Shown piece by piece: positions 50,713-59,021 of a stretch of 64,000 bases of DNA. The stretch spans positions 310,001 through 374,000 of the forward strand of contig LR134135.1 in NCBI GenBank assembly GCA_900635465.1, given 5' to 3'. The stretch is from Lelliottia amnigena. Its GTDB lineage: Bacteria; Pseudomonadota; Gammaproteobacteria; Enterobacterales; Enterobacteriaceae. Under the pieces are notes generated by a model that did no database searches, was not told the origin of the DNA, and saw only the letters and a list, made by a program, of their open reading frames with translations. The translations under genes were made by a program, and so were the position numbers. The stretch's first letter is position 1, and every line of letters starts with the position of its first letter.

Positions 50713-51588
50713 CAACCCCATTGCTGGACGGTCCCGGGCGGACGCTAGAGTGTATTCATCCCAAATTTATGGTTGATTTGGTGCAAGGAGTGGATGCGGT
50801 GCGTCTCACTCCGCTGGTACCTCAGCAGCAGCAGTTTCGTGAGCGTTTAGCCCAGGAGATCATGACTCAGACGAAGCTTCGACCCTGGGCGATGACGGGA
50901 ATGTTCAGCGAAAATGCTGCGCTGCGGCTGGGTCTGGCGGAAAAACTGGCCGGCATGTTCGATCCCGGGCATCTGGCCTTAACGCGTATGACCGACAAAT
51001 TAGCCTCTTTGCGCCAGCAAACTAACCGTCCCAAGCAACACTCTCTGGGATTGATGCAGCAATATGACGCTCTCTCCTCTTATTTTCACCAGCGCGCGGC
51101 CTATAAAGAAAAAGCGTTGTCACAGCGTGGCTTAACGGTGCAGGCGGGCGAACACAGCGAGCAAATCTTTACCCACTGGCGAGCGGGACAATACGATGGC
51201 TGGTCGCTGGCGGGACGGTGCTACGTCGCGCTGGAAGAGCTGCGCTGGGGCGCATTTGGCGATGCCTGCCGTCTGGCGAATGATGATGTCGCGGCGATGC
51301 TGAAGGATAATTTGCGCAGCCTGACGGCTAACTACCTTGCCCAGGGCATTAATGCCTCGCCAACAACACGTCATTTTTATCATCAATGGCTTGCAACGCC
51401 GGTATCGCCGGGCTTAATGGATCATAAAGATATGCTGGGCTGGCTGGGGGACTGGTGCCATGCAGACCGTCACCCCGGTGAGTTGGTCGGTGACGCAGAG
51501 CTGGCAAACGGTGTCGCTTGGCATGCCGCGATTGTGTTCGGCGAAAAGGCTGGCGGATGCGATGGTGGGCGAGATATTTGGTGAATAA
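50709..51588 (+). CDS. yjcZ: YjcZ, partner of CrfC, frameshift near 3' end
   Basis: Uncharacterised protein co-encoded with crfC (4 bp overlap), starting MTTPLLDGPGRTLECIHPKFMVDLVQG-like as E. coli YjcZ. An extra C in the run at 51473-51476 diverts the frame to an early stop at 51584. Without it the C-terminus reads SWSVTQSWQTVSLGMPRL and ends MVGEIFGE at the TAA 51586-51588. That gives 292 residues, the E. coli length. Work on the dynamin pair LeoBC and CrfC-YjcZ suggests a two-component dynamin, but no activity can be read from the sequence. Confidence 0.88.
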
Positions 51589-51607
51589 CAGCGCGCGTTG
51601 TTACAAC

Positions 51608-51637
51608 AAAAAAACCTCTCAGATGAGAGGTTTTTTT
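51608..51637. terminator. Bidirectional terminator between yjcZ and kdgT
   Basis: Stem aacctctc/gagaggtt with agat loop, flanked by seven A on one side and seven T on the other, so it works for both convergent genes. Confidence 0.93.
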
Positions 51638-51648
51638 ATGTGAGAAGC

Positions 51649-52642
51649 TTAGTGGTGCAACGATTCGACTGGCTGTGGCTCGACGTCGGCTTTCGGGATA
51701 TTGCCGTAGCGCTTCGCATACAGTGCAGTGATGATAGGCACCAGAATTGCGGTCACGATGACTGACGCGGCCACCAGTGCCGTCGCAGAAGCCGCAACAG
51801 GCTCGAATGACGGGTTAATCTGCGCAATGATCATCGGGTTCGCCACCGCAGCGCCTGCGGCTGACGACGCGGCGACACCGGCGGTACCATTCCCTCCACC
51901 AATCATGCGGTCGGCAATAATCAGCGGGATACCGGTGATAGCGATAACCGCAACACCCAGCACGATACCCAGCAGGCCGGTATCCATTATCACGTTCAGG
52001 TTGATGGTATTACCCAGCGCGAAGCCGAAGAAGGGGATCAGAACCGGCGTTGCTTTGCTGAAGAAATCGCGCAGATCGGTGTCCAGGTTGCCCAGGGCAA
52101 AACCAATCAGGAACGGCAGGACCGCGCCAACGAAGTGGTGCGGTTCAAACGATGCCAGTCCAGCGGAGCCGAGGATTAACATGGTCACCAGCGGGCCAGA
52201 TTCCAGAGACATTAGCACGAATGCGCCGGACTCTTCTTTCGTGCCGTACTGATTCATCAGGCTGGCGTAGAGCCGCCGTTGGTCATGTCCATGGCAGACA
52301 CGATTGCCAGAACCGAGAGACCGCGAAGAAACCGGTTTGAATGCCATTCTCAGGAATGAATATCGCACAGACCATGGCGACAACCCAGGCAACCGCAATT
52401 TTGGTGAGCACTAACGTACCGGATTTGCGTAAAACGGTTCCGGTTGCACGTAAATTAATGGATGCGCCAATACAGAAAAACCACACCGCCAGAATAGGCA
52501 CAGTGCCGGAAATCATTCCTTTGGTAAAACCGCCAAAATAAGCACCAGTATTCGGCGCCAGGGTATTTAAGATTGCGCCAAGCACCAGGGGGACCAACAT
52601 CATCCCGCCAGGGATGCGTTCAATTGTGGCTTTGATTTTCAT
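51649..52642 (-). pseudogene. kdgT: KdgT 2-keto-3-deoxygluconate permease, two frameshifts
   Basis: Proton symporter for 2-keto-3-deoxygluconate, a pectin and glucuronate degradation intermediate. The N-terminal part (52642 to about 52322, [22 protein letters not shown]) and C-terminal part (about 52266 to 51649, [20 protein letters not shown], then [15 protein letters not shown]) are in different frames. The middle ([20 protein letters not shown]) is in the third. Two single-base losses explain this: a G at about 52321-52322 and a C at about 52272-52273. With both restored the protein is 331 residues (E. coli 327) with about ten membrane segments. In E. coli kdgT is elsewhere, near 88 min. 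Real decay or assembly error is open. Confidence 0.88.
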
Positions 52643-52854
52643 GATAAATCCTCACATCTTATCTCGCGTTTCTGGCGGACAAGTCGGGTGTAAATTCGTA
52701 TTAAATTCAACTTATTGTGAATTTTTACTGTCTGGCGAACCGTCTGTTTAACCAGAAGCCGTAATCAGTTTTACTTTGTTTACGGCTGGTGAAATGCACC
52801 CGGAGCGGCGTGGTCGGGCTTATCATCTGATCTTTGGAATTATGATTCAATGAA

Positions 52855-52873
52855 AATAAAACAATGTTTTAGT
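52855..52873 (-). promoter_or_regulatory. KdgR operator upstream of kdgT
   Basis: aataaaacaatgttttagt matches the KdgR consensus AATRAAAYRNYRTTTYATT at all but one position. It lies 213 bp upstream of the kdgT start. It supports repression by KdgR and induction by 2-keto-3-deoxygluconate. The rest of 52643-53080 shows no gene. Confidence 0.8.
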
Positions 52874-53081
52874 TATCTGGATCACATATTTCTGTAAACG
52901 CGTGTCTACATTATTAGTAATTAAAATTGCTGTGAATTTAATGTGAATAAAGGTGAGTGGTTTTTCGAGTTTTGATGAAAGTAATAACCTGAGAAAGTGA
53001 ATTCTAAAGGACACAGAACGTTCAAGGTTAAAGAAGGGCGTTTACGTTTTCTGACAACATCTGACACCCCACGTAAATATC

Positions 53082-53097
53082 TGTGAAGTTGATCACT
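53082..53097. promoter_or_regulatory. CRP site of the proP P1 promoter
   Basis: TGTGA-agttga-TCACT, followed by taatttaaaggctggtaggg, is the same arrangement as the CRP site of E. coli proP P1. The downstream stretch to 53293 also keeps the E. coli proP leader, so P1/P2 control by CRP, osmolarity and Fis/RpoS is likely conserved. Confidence 0.85.
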
Positions 53098-53293
53098 AAT
53101 TTAAAGGCTGGTAGGGTAAAGACGTCACTAACTGCCCAGACAGGCGTCAACAGGTTCGGTTGTATCGACGAGAAACGTCAATGTAAGTAAACCTGCTACG
53201 CTTGAATAAGAAGAGTCGCATGAGGCGAATTCGAGGTTCACAGACCGCAAGAAGATCTGTGGTATGGACAGGGCTGAGTCTACGAGGATAGCA

Positions 53294-54796
53294 ATGCTTA
53301 AAAGGAAAAAAGTAAAACCCATTACACTGCGCGACGTCACTATCATTGATGACGGCAAGTTGCGTAAAGCCATTACCGCCGCGTCGCTTGGTAACGCGAT
53401 GGAGTGGTTTGATTTTGGTGTATATGGTTTCGTTGCCTACGCATTAGGTAAAGTCTTCTTCCCGGGTGCCGATCCGAGCCTGCAGATGATCGCGGCTTTA
53501 GGTACTTTCTCCGTACCCTTCCTGATTCGCCCGCTGGGCGGCTTATTCTTCGGGATGCTGGGCGACAAATATGGTCGCCAGAAGATACTCGCCATTACGA
53601 TTGTGATTATGTCGGTCAGCACGTTCTGTATCGGCTTGATTCCGTCGTATGCGTCGATTGGCATCTGGGCACCTATATTGTTGCTGCTGTGTAAAATGGC
53701 GCAGGGCTTCTCGGTCGGCGGTGAATATACCGGTGCCTCGATCTTTGTCGCTGAGTATTCTCCGGACCGTAAACGCGGCTTTATGGGAAGCTGGCTGGAC
53801 TTTGGCTCTATTGCCGGGTTTGTGCTGGGTGCGGGCGTCGTGGTGCTGATTTCCACCGTCGTCGGCGAAGATAACTTCCTTGAGTGGGGCTGGCGTATTC
53901 CGTTCTTCCTGGCGCTGCCTCTGGGTCTGATAGGTCTATACCTGCGTCATGCTTTAGAAGAGACACCTGCGTTCCAGCAGCATGTTGAAAAACTGGAGCA
54001 GGGCGATCGCGAAGGGCTGCAGGAAGGACCGAAAGTCTCCTTTAAAGAGATTGCGACCAAACACTGGCGTAGCCTGCTGACCTGTGTCGGTCTGGTCATC
54101 TCGACCAACGTGACCTATTACATGTTGCTCACCTACATGCCGAGCTACCTGTCGCATAACCTGCATTACTCCGAAGATCACGGTGTGCTGATTATTATCG
54201 CCATCATGGTGGGGATGCTGTTTGTGCAGCCGATTATGGGCCTGCTGAGTGACCGCTACGGTCGCCGTCCGTTCATTATTCTGGGCAGCGTTGCGCTCTT
54301 ACTGCTGGCGATCCCGGCCTTTATCCTGATTAACAGCAATGTGCTGGGCCTGATTTTCGCCGGTCTGCTGATGCTGGCGGTGATCCTGAACTGCTTTATC
54401 GGGGTGATGGCGTCAACGCTTCCGGCAATGTTCCCGACGCATATTCGCTACAGCGCGCTGGCGGCGGCGTTTAACATTTCGGTGCTGGTTGCCGGCCTGA
54501 CGCCGACCATTGCGGCCTCGCTGGTAGAAAGCACGCAGAACCTGATGATGCCAGCGTATTATCTGATGGTGATTGCGGTGATTGGTTTGATCACCGGCCT
54601 CACCATGAAGGAGACCGCGAATCGCCCTCTGAAAGGGGCAACGCCTGCGGCGTCTGACCTTCAGGAAGCGAAAGAGATTCTGCGCGAACACTACGACAAT
54701 GTTGAGCAAAAGATTGACGATATTGACGTAGAGATTGAAGAGCTGCAGAAAAAGCGCTCTCGACTGGTGGATCAGCATCCGCGCATTAACGAGTAA
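53294..54796 (+). CDS. proP: ProP osmosensing proline/betaine transporter
   Basis: Major-facilitator osmolyte:proton symporter that senses and answers hyperosmotic stress by importing proline, betaine and ectoine. It has 500 residues from MLKRKKVKP, as in E. coli, and 12 membrane segments with the MFS loops GDKYGRQK and SDRYGRRP. A C-terminal antiparallel coiled coil (about 455-498, NVEQKIDDIDVEIEELQKK region) tunes its osmotic threshold. The start is ten codons inside the longer frame, after an acgagga site. Confidence 0.97.
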   Translation: MLKRKKVKPITLRDVTIIDDGKLRKAITAASLGNAMEWFDFGVYGFVAYALGKVFFPGADPSLQMIAALGTFSVPFLIRPLGGLFFGMLGDKYGRQKILAITIVIMSVSTFCIGLIPSYASIGIWAPILLLLCKMAQGFSVGGEYTGASIFVAEYSPDRKRGFMGSWLDFGSIAGFVLGAGVVVLISTVVGEDNFLEWGWRIPFFLALPLGLIGLYLRHALEETPAFQQHVEKLEQGDREGLQEGPKVSFKEIATKHWRSLLTCVGLVISTNVTYYMLLTYMPSYLSHNLHYSEDHGVLIIIAIMVGMLFVQPIMGLLSDRYGRRPFIILGSVALLLLAIPAFILINSNVLGLIFAGLLMLAVILNCFIGVMASTLPAMFPTHIRYSALAAAFNISVLVAGLTPTIAASLVESTQNLMMPAYYLMVIAVIGLITGLTMKETANRPLKGATPAASDLQEAKEILREHYDNVEQKIDDIDVEIEELQKKRSRLVDQHPRINE

Positions 54797-54800
54797 AACG

Positions 54801-54826
54801 AAAACCCGCTTCGGCGGGTTTTTTAT
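54801..54826 (+). terminator. Terminator of proP
   Basis: aaaacccgc-ttcg-gcgggttttttatt, five bp after the proP stop; the A-rich 5' arm lets it also stop leftward transcription from the immunity gene. Confidence 0.93.
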
Positions 54827-54836
54827 TGCTCTACGT

Positions 54837-55103
54837 TTATGGAACTGCTGGGGGCGTTTTTTTGATGAAACGTCGAACGGCAAACACCAGATAGATAAAG
54901 GCGATATTTAAAATCAGAGAAACGACCAGAAGGACACTGGTGTAAAAATCATTCCATTTCGTTTCGGGAATAAATTCATGATAATGCCGACGGATTAGGC
55001 TCCAAAATCCCATCTCCGGAAACCACGCGAATATCACTGCGAAAATAATCACATAAACCACTGAGAAGAACAGCCATGCCAGAGCAAATTTGGTTGCTGT
55101 CAT
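54837..55103 (-). CDS. Putative Tldi1-like immunity protein
   Basis: 88-residue protein with two clear membrane helices (about 5-28 and 57-78) separated by a charged periplasmic-size loop. It directly follows the Tlde1-like effector gene with a one-base overlap, the classic position and topology of an inner-membrane immunity protein protecting the periplasm. I infer the role from position; the sequence itself has no diagnostic motif. Confidence 0.7.
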   Translation of the reverse strand: MTATKFALAWLFFSVVYVIIFAVIFAWFPEMGFWSLIRRHYHEFIPETKWNDFYTSVLLVVSLILNIAFIYLVFAVRRFIKKTPPAVP

Positions 55104-55582
55104 TAATACACCTGTACCGTGCCGTAAGCTGTGAGTGAAGCAGTCACCATCATTGTGGCTGTTTGCAAAAGAGCAGTTCTAAAAATGGCGTAGTCGGATT
55201 TGCTGGGGAAGGTAATGCAACCCTCACTAATCCCTTTATAACCTGCTGGATGCAATCGGAAATTTCCACGCTGTACCTTATCAATGAACGTCAAATCATC
55301 AATACTGCCGTCATCTCGAAACAGGGCAAACCAGACATCGCGGTCAGACCCGCTGATAATAGATGCGGCCAAATCATTAACGTAACCTAAACGCCCTCCT
55401 TGTGGTCGGTTAACGATATAATAACGCCCAGTCGGGAGCGGCCCAGCATCAGGCACTTTGATATCATTGGGATTATTTCTGCTCGTTCCGGCATAACCTG
55501 AATATGCTCTAAAAAATCCCACGCCTGGGCAGCTTAAAACGCTCATTCCTGCGCCGTTGAGTCTGAAAGTACATCGGATCAT
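55103..55582 (-). CDS. Tlde1-like (DUF2778) type VI secretion effector
   Basis: 159-residue DUF2778 protein like the Salmonella effector Tlde1, an L,D-transpeptidase-fold toxin that damages peptidoglycan in the periplasm of target cells. The catalytic signature HPAGYKGISEGCITF places His at 111, Ser at 119 and Cys at 122. The N-terminal part (MIRCTFRLNGAGMSVLSCPG) matches the family opening. No signal peptide fits delivery by Hcp rather than Sec. It is translationally coupled to hcp (4 bp overlap) and to the immunity gene. Confidence 0.84.
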   Translation of the reverse strand: MIRCTFRLNGAGMSVLSCPGVGFFRAYSGYAGTSRNNPNDIKVPDAGPLPTGRYYIVNRPQGGRLGYVNDLAASIISGSDRDVWFALFRDDGSIDDLTFIDKVQRGNFRLHPAGYKGISEGCITFPSKSDYAIFRTALLQTATMMVTASLTAYGTVQVY

Positions 55583-56061
55583 CTTTCATTCCATGAATCG
55601 GTGAAAAGGATATTCCCGTCGCAATACTTCCAGGTAATTTTCTCGTAACGAAGGGATATTGCCTCGAGATGATTATGCTTTTCCATTGCGGGGTTTTTAA
55701 CGTCGTGCATGACGGGGCAAACGGAAACCACTTTGACGTTTTCCAGTAACATGTTGAAGTATTCAGCTTCCTGTCCGGCGTCGTTAATTTGATACCATTT
55801 AAACTCTGCACTGTGGAGAGTTTGGCCTGTGGCGACGGCTTTATAGAGATAGGGACTCGCTGAATCGAATTCTTTCTCGAAGGTCAGGGCGCTATGTACC
55901 CGTGTACCGGTGATTTTTCCTGTCGTGTTATCCGTGGGCAGAAACAGACCATGCGCGAAGCCAGGCACCTCGATGCTGCCTTCGCGATCCCGTATATCAA
56001 CGGAACCTTTTATCGCTGCACCGCCATCGTCCTTGAGCCATAAATAGGCTGGAATAGCCAT
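55579..56061 (-). CDS. hcp: Hcp-family type VI secretion protein (orphan)
   Basis: 160-residue Hcp, the hexameric tube protein of type VI secretion and a carrier of small effectors. It starts MAIPAYLWLKDDGGAAIKGS at 56061 after a ggaggg site, and contains the Hcp features EVPGFAHGLFLPTDN and RVHSALTFEKEFDSASPYL. The 44-codon upstream extension is rejected. No other T6SS structural gene is in the window, so this is an auxiliary hcp-effector-immunity cassette depending on a machine encoded elsewhere. The AT-rich upstream region (56062-56243) probably holds its promoter. Confidence 0.9.
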   Translation of the reverse strand: MAIPAYLWLKDDGGAAIKGSVDIRDREGSIEVPGFAHGLFLPTDNTTGKITGTRVHSALTFEKEFDSASPYLYKAVATGQTLHSAEFKWYQINDAGQEAEYFNMLLENVKVVSVCPVMHDVKNPAMEKHNHLEAISLRYEKITWKYCDGNILFTDSWNER

Positions 56062-56243
56062 TATTTTACCCTCCATTCCTTGTGTGTATTTGGCGAGTAT
56101 AGGCGTGGAAGGAGAGATGTAAATTAATATATTCTTGTTAATTAAGACTAAAATATAAAAATAAAAGCTTAAATTATCGATGGAATATATCAATCATTGC
56201 TGGCGTATATAATTTTTAAATCTCACGTCGGGGGGATTTTTTA

Positions 56244-57197
56244 TTAGCAACCGGCGGCAATATAGTCGCCGTTGGCACTGATGGGGATCACCGTCAGGAA
56301 TAGCACTGTCGCAAACAAGATCAGCACGATACCTCCGGCAATTTTTGCTGCTGGCATCAGCCAGCTCATCGTAGAACCGCCACCAAAGAAAGCGACCGTT
56401 CGTTCCCGCGCATAACGCACCGCCAACGAGAGTCCCATAATCGACAGCGCGGTACCGAGCGACATGGTCATCACCGCCGCCATTCCCCACGTCACAATTC
56501 CCAGCGCATTTGAGAACATCAGAATCATGATCGCGCCGCTGCATGGTCGCGCCCCGATGGCCAGAATCACCCCCAGACGCGTTTTCCAGTCGCCTTTTTC
56601 CACATCTGCATTTACACCATGATGCCCACAACCGCAGCGTTCATCGTGCTGATGGAGCGGTTTTACGCTGTAAATTGAGACGCTACGCGGCCGGAGGCTT
56701 TTCAGCGTTTGGTAAATCATAAATACACCGAATGCGCCGATCAGCACTGCGCTGATTTTCTCTACGTACCAGCGGCTGGCGCTGAGATCGCCAGAGGCGA
56801 GGTTAAATCCAACGGCCAGAATAAACACAAACAGTATGGCGCTGACGCCTTGCATCAGGCTACCGAGAAATGGCACGACGCGTGCGGCAAGCTGGCTCTC
56901 TTTATTGGTGCTGAGATAGGTCGTGACGATGAATTTGCCGTGCCCCGGCCCGATGGCGTGAAGCACGCCGTAAAAGAACGCGCCCGTCAGTAACCATAAC
57001 CCACCGCTGTACTGATGATTATTCAGCTGCAACAAATACATTACCAGATAGCGATGCAGCGTGATTTGCGTGGCGAGACACCATTGAATAAAAGCGCTCC
57101 AGTGAGCATGCAAGGTGATTCCGCTAAACAGAACCAGCAGAAAAAGCAGTCCTGCCGCAGGAATACGCCAGTCGCGTGTGAGAGTTTTTGTCGTCAT
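56244..57197 (-). CDS. NicO-family nickel/cobalt transporter
   Basis: 317-residue inner-membrane protein of the NicO/RcnA type with about six membrane segments. The metal motif HAIGPGHGKF is near residue 82, and a cytoplasmic His/Cys-rich loop HQHDERCGCGHHG probably binds metal. ARPCSGAIMILMFSNALG matches the second half of the family. It is most likely an exporter for nickel or cobalt. The start MTTKTLTRDW at 57197 is chosen; the frame runs on upstream for 500 bp but through the neighbouring gene. Family members often follow a DUF1007 gene, which I do not find here. Confidence 0.8.
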   Translation of the reverse strand: MTTKTLTRDWRIPAAGLLFLLVLFSGITLHAHWSAFIQWCLATQITLHRYLVMYLLQLNNHQYSGGLWLLTGAFFYGVLHAIGPGHGKFIVTTYLSTNKESQLAARVVPFLGSLMQGVSAILFVFILAVGFNLASGDLSASRWYVEKISAVLIGAFGVFMIYQTLKSLRPRSVSIYSVKPLHQHDERCGCGHHGVNADVEKGDWKTRLGVILAIGARPCSGAIMILMFSNALGIVTWGMAAVMTMSLGTALSIMGLSLAVRYARERTVAFFGGGSTMSWLMPAAKIAGGIVLILFATVLFLTVIPISANGDYIAAGC

Positions 57198-57505
57198 GTT
57201 GCGGCCTGTAAGGAGGGCTGATTCTGGGGCAAGTATAGCGCGAGCCGTGAGGTGGAGAAGGCATTTTGCGGTGCGCTCACGAGCTGTTAAACATTCGCCA
57301 AAGTAGACTTTATGTGTCGTCGCCTGCCCGTCGCGGTAAACCAAGACCTGAGTAAAACGGTTATCCCGTTCATCTGTCGTGACAGCGGCATGACACAATA
57401 GTGTTTGCCTTTGATTTCCCTGTCTGAAAGGACGTCGCGCAAAAAACGTTATCTCTCTGACGACGGATATTTGCGTGGTCGGGAGGTTTATTTTCTGCCA
57501 GCCTC
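57198..57505. other. Gap between metal exporter and membrane peptidase-like gene
   Basis: 308 bp. The minus strand stays open in one frame (a segment reading TDERDNRFTQVLVYRDGQATTHKVYFGEC looks protein-like) but has no start codon and no ribosome site. It may be the eroded end of a lost gene; I call no gene. Confidence 0.4.
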
Positions 57506-58867
57506 TTAATCCTCTGTCACTCCTTCGCCATGTTTCCCTTTCACCCATGCGACGCGGCGATGGAACATTTTTCTCAAAGCCCGGCCAAGGGTATTGAACC
57601 AGCCTGTCGGGCGCGGGTCGGCCAGCATGCTCATGGCGCGAGCGTAATCCAGCACCAGTCCTGGCGTCCAGGCCATTGTTTCGGCGCGTTTTCGCAGCTG
57701 CAACGCGACCCACAGCTCAGGTGTGGATATCAGTTTTCCAATCGAGAGCCAAAAGCCGCGCTTTTGCCACAACCTGCCGACGGAGCCTTCAAGCGCGGCT
57801 TCCAGCGCTCTTGCCACGCTGCTGGAACAGTTACGATGCGTCAGATTATAGGATTCATTTTGGCGGTAGTTTTCCCAAAACGCCGCCAGACGCGTTTCGC
57901 TGTAATTGCGAATCCGCACCTTTCGGGTGGAGTGACACCATTTACTGGATTCGGTGACGTAATCCGACTGGAATTCACCCGGCACGTTATTTTCGGGCGT
58001 TGCGCGTAACAAGCGGGCGAAGGCATCGGGCGAGCGATCGATCTCAACGGCGGGATATAAACTGATGTAAACCCCGCCAGGGGATTCCAGCGCCGCGTGG
58101 CCTGTCGAGATGACGCCATTTTTATCCACGGCAGCAATGTAACGGCTGATCACCGGACGGGAGATCGTCTCGCCAGGTGCCGAGCCAACGGGCGTCCAGA
58201 CGTGAACCGTCAGCGCTTTTTCATCGTCTTCTGGCGGGCCGTCCCACTCCACCACGGCGGGCTGATGCGTCTCCGCTTCTTCCATATACTCTTCGCCTTT
58301 CAGACCAGGGTTGGCTGCCGCCACTTTTACCCGGTTAGCGAGGATAAACATATTCCAGCCCGCAAAGGCCAGACCGAGGCCGAGGCAGTACGGAACGGTA
58401 CCTGAATAGTTGGAAGGCCACGGTTGATAGAAGAAAATCGCCAGCGCAATTTCGACGATCCCTCCTGCCAGGGCAGGCCGCCAGCGCCGATAGCGCACCA
58501 CGATGGCCGAGGCAATTTGGAGCGCGCCATCCAGCAAGAACAGCGTGCCGAAGATCATTGCCAGCACAATATTACCGTCGTGGTTTCCGGCGAGGATGAG
58601 CACGGCGGCCAGCGAAAACGTCGCCCCTTTGACATAGCGCAAAATGCGCTGTCCGCCCATGCCGCTGTGTGCGACCAGCAAGGTGGCGACGCCCTCAACC
58701 AGCAGCAGACACGCAAAAGGTTCGATAGGGAAGTAGAGTACGCCGTCCAGTGCATCGATAAAAATAACCGTCCCGGCGATGAGCGTGACCCACCCGAAGC
58801 GCCGCAGTCCGCGCCAGTGCGAACGCAGATAATCAACGCCGAGCAGAATCAGGATCAATCGCATCAT
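57506..58867 (-). CDS. HdeD-like membrane protein fused to a cysteine-peptidase-like domain
   Basis: About 453 residues. The N-terminal half (about 1-190) has six to seven membrane helices in the short paired pattern of HdeD/DUF308 acid-stress proteins. The C-terminal half is soluble and contains GHAAL (a candidate catalytic His, coded near 58095) and HRNCSSSVARALEAAL (a candidate catalytic Cys, near 57828). This His-then-NCSS layout resembles NlpC/P60 or DUF4105-type papain-like folds. I do not know its substrate. The start is uncertain: MMRLILILLG at 58867, or the upstream MGYKCG at 58909. Confidence 0.68.
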   Translation of the reverse strand: MMRLILILLGVDYLRSHWRGLRRFGWVTLIAGTVIFIDALDGVLYFPIEPFACLLLVEGVATLLVAHSGMGGQRILRYVKGATFSLAAVLILAGNHDGNIVLAMIFGTLFLLDGALQIASAIVVRYRRWRPALAGGIVEIALAIFFYQPWPSNYSGTVPYCLGLGLAFAGWNMFILANRVKVAAANPGLKGEEYMEEAETHQPAVVEWDGPPEDDEKALTVHVWTPVGSAPGETISRPVISRYIAAVDKNGVISTGHAALESPGGVYISLYPAVEIDRSPDAFARLLRATPENNVPGEFQSDYVTESSKWCHSTRKVRIRNYSETRLAAFWENYRQNESYNLTHRNCSSSVARALEAALEGSVGRLWQKRGFWLSIGKLISTPELWVALQLRKRAETMAWTPGLVLDYARAMSMLADPRPTGWFNTLGRALRKMFHRRVAWVKGKHGEGVTED

Positions 58868-58969
58868 AAGAGGGGCTTCCGGAATTGGCCTCCCACATTT
58901 ATAACCCACGCAGGGCGGAAGTGCCTCAGGAAATGATAGCGAGTTGAAGGGAAGGGGCCGTCCATCGTC

Positions 58970-59001
58970 ATGCCCATATCGATCGTGACCGATATGGGCA
59001 T
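58970..59001. repeat. 12 bp perfect inverted repeat after the chemoreceptor gene
   Basis: atgcccatatcg-atcgtgac-cgatatgggcat, 20 bp beyond the chemoreceptor stop. There is no T tract on either strand, so it may be an mRNA 3' hairpin or a protein site rather than a simple intrinsic terminator. Confidence 0.6.
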
Positions 59002-59021
59002 TTAGCTCAGCCTTTTAAACG

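Noticed and set aside
57198..57713. N-terminal extension of the metal transporter
   Set aside because: The open frame continues upstream into the neighbouring gene, has no start with a ribosome site, and the ATG at 57197 gives the family's normal length.
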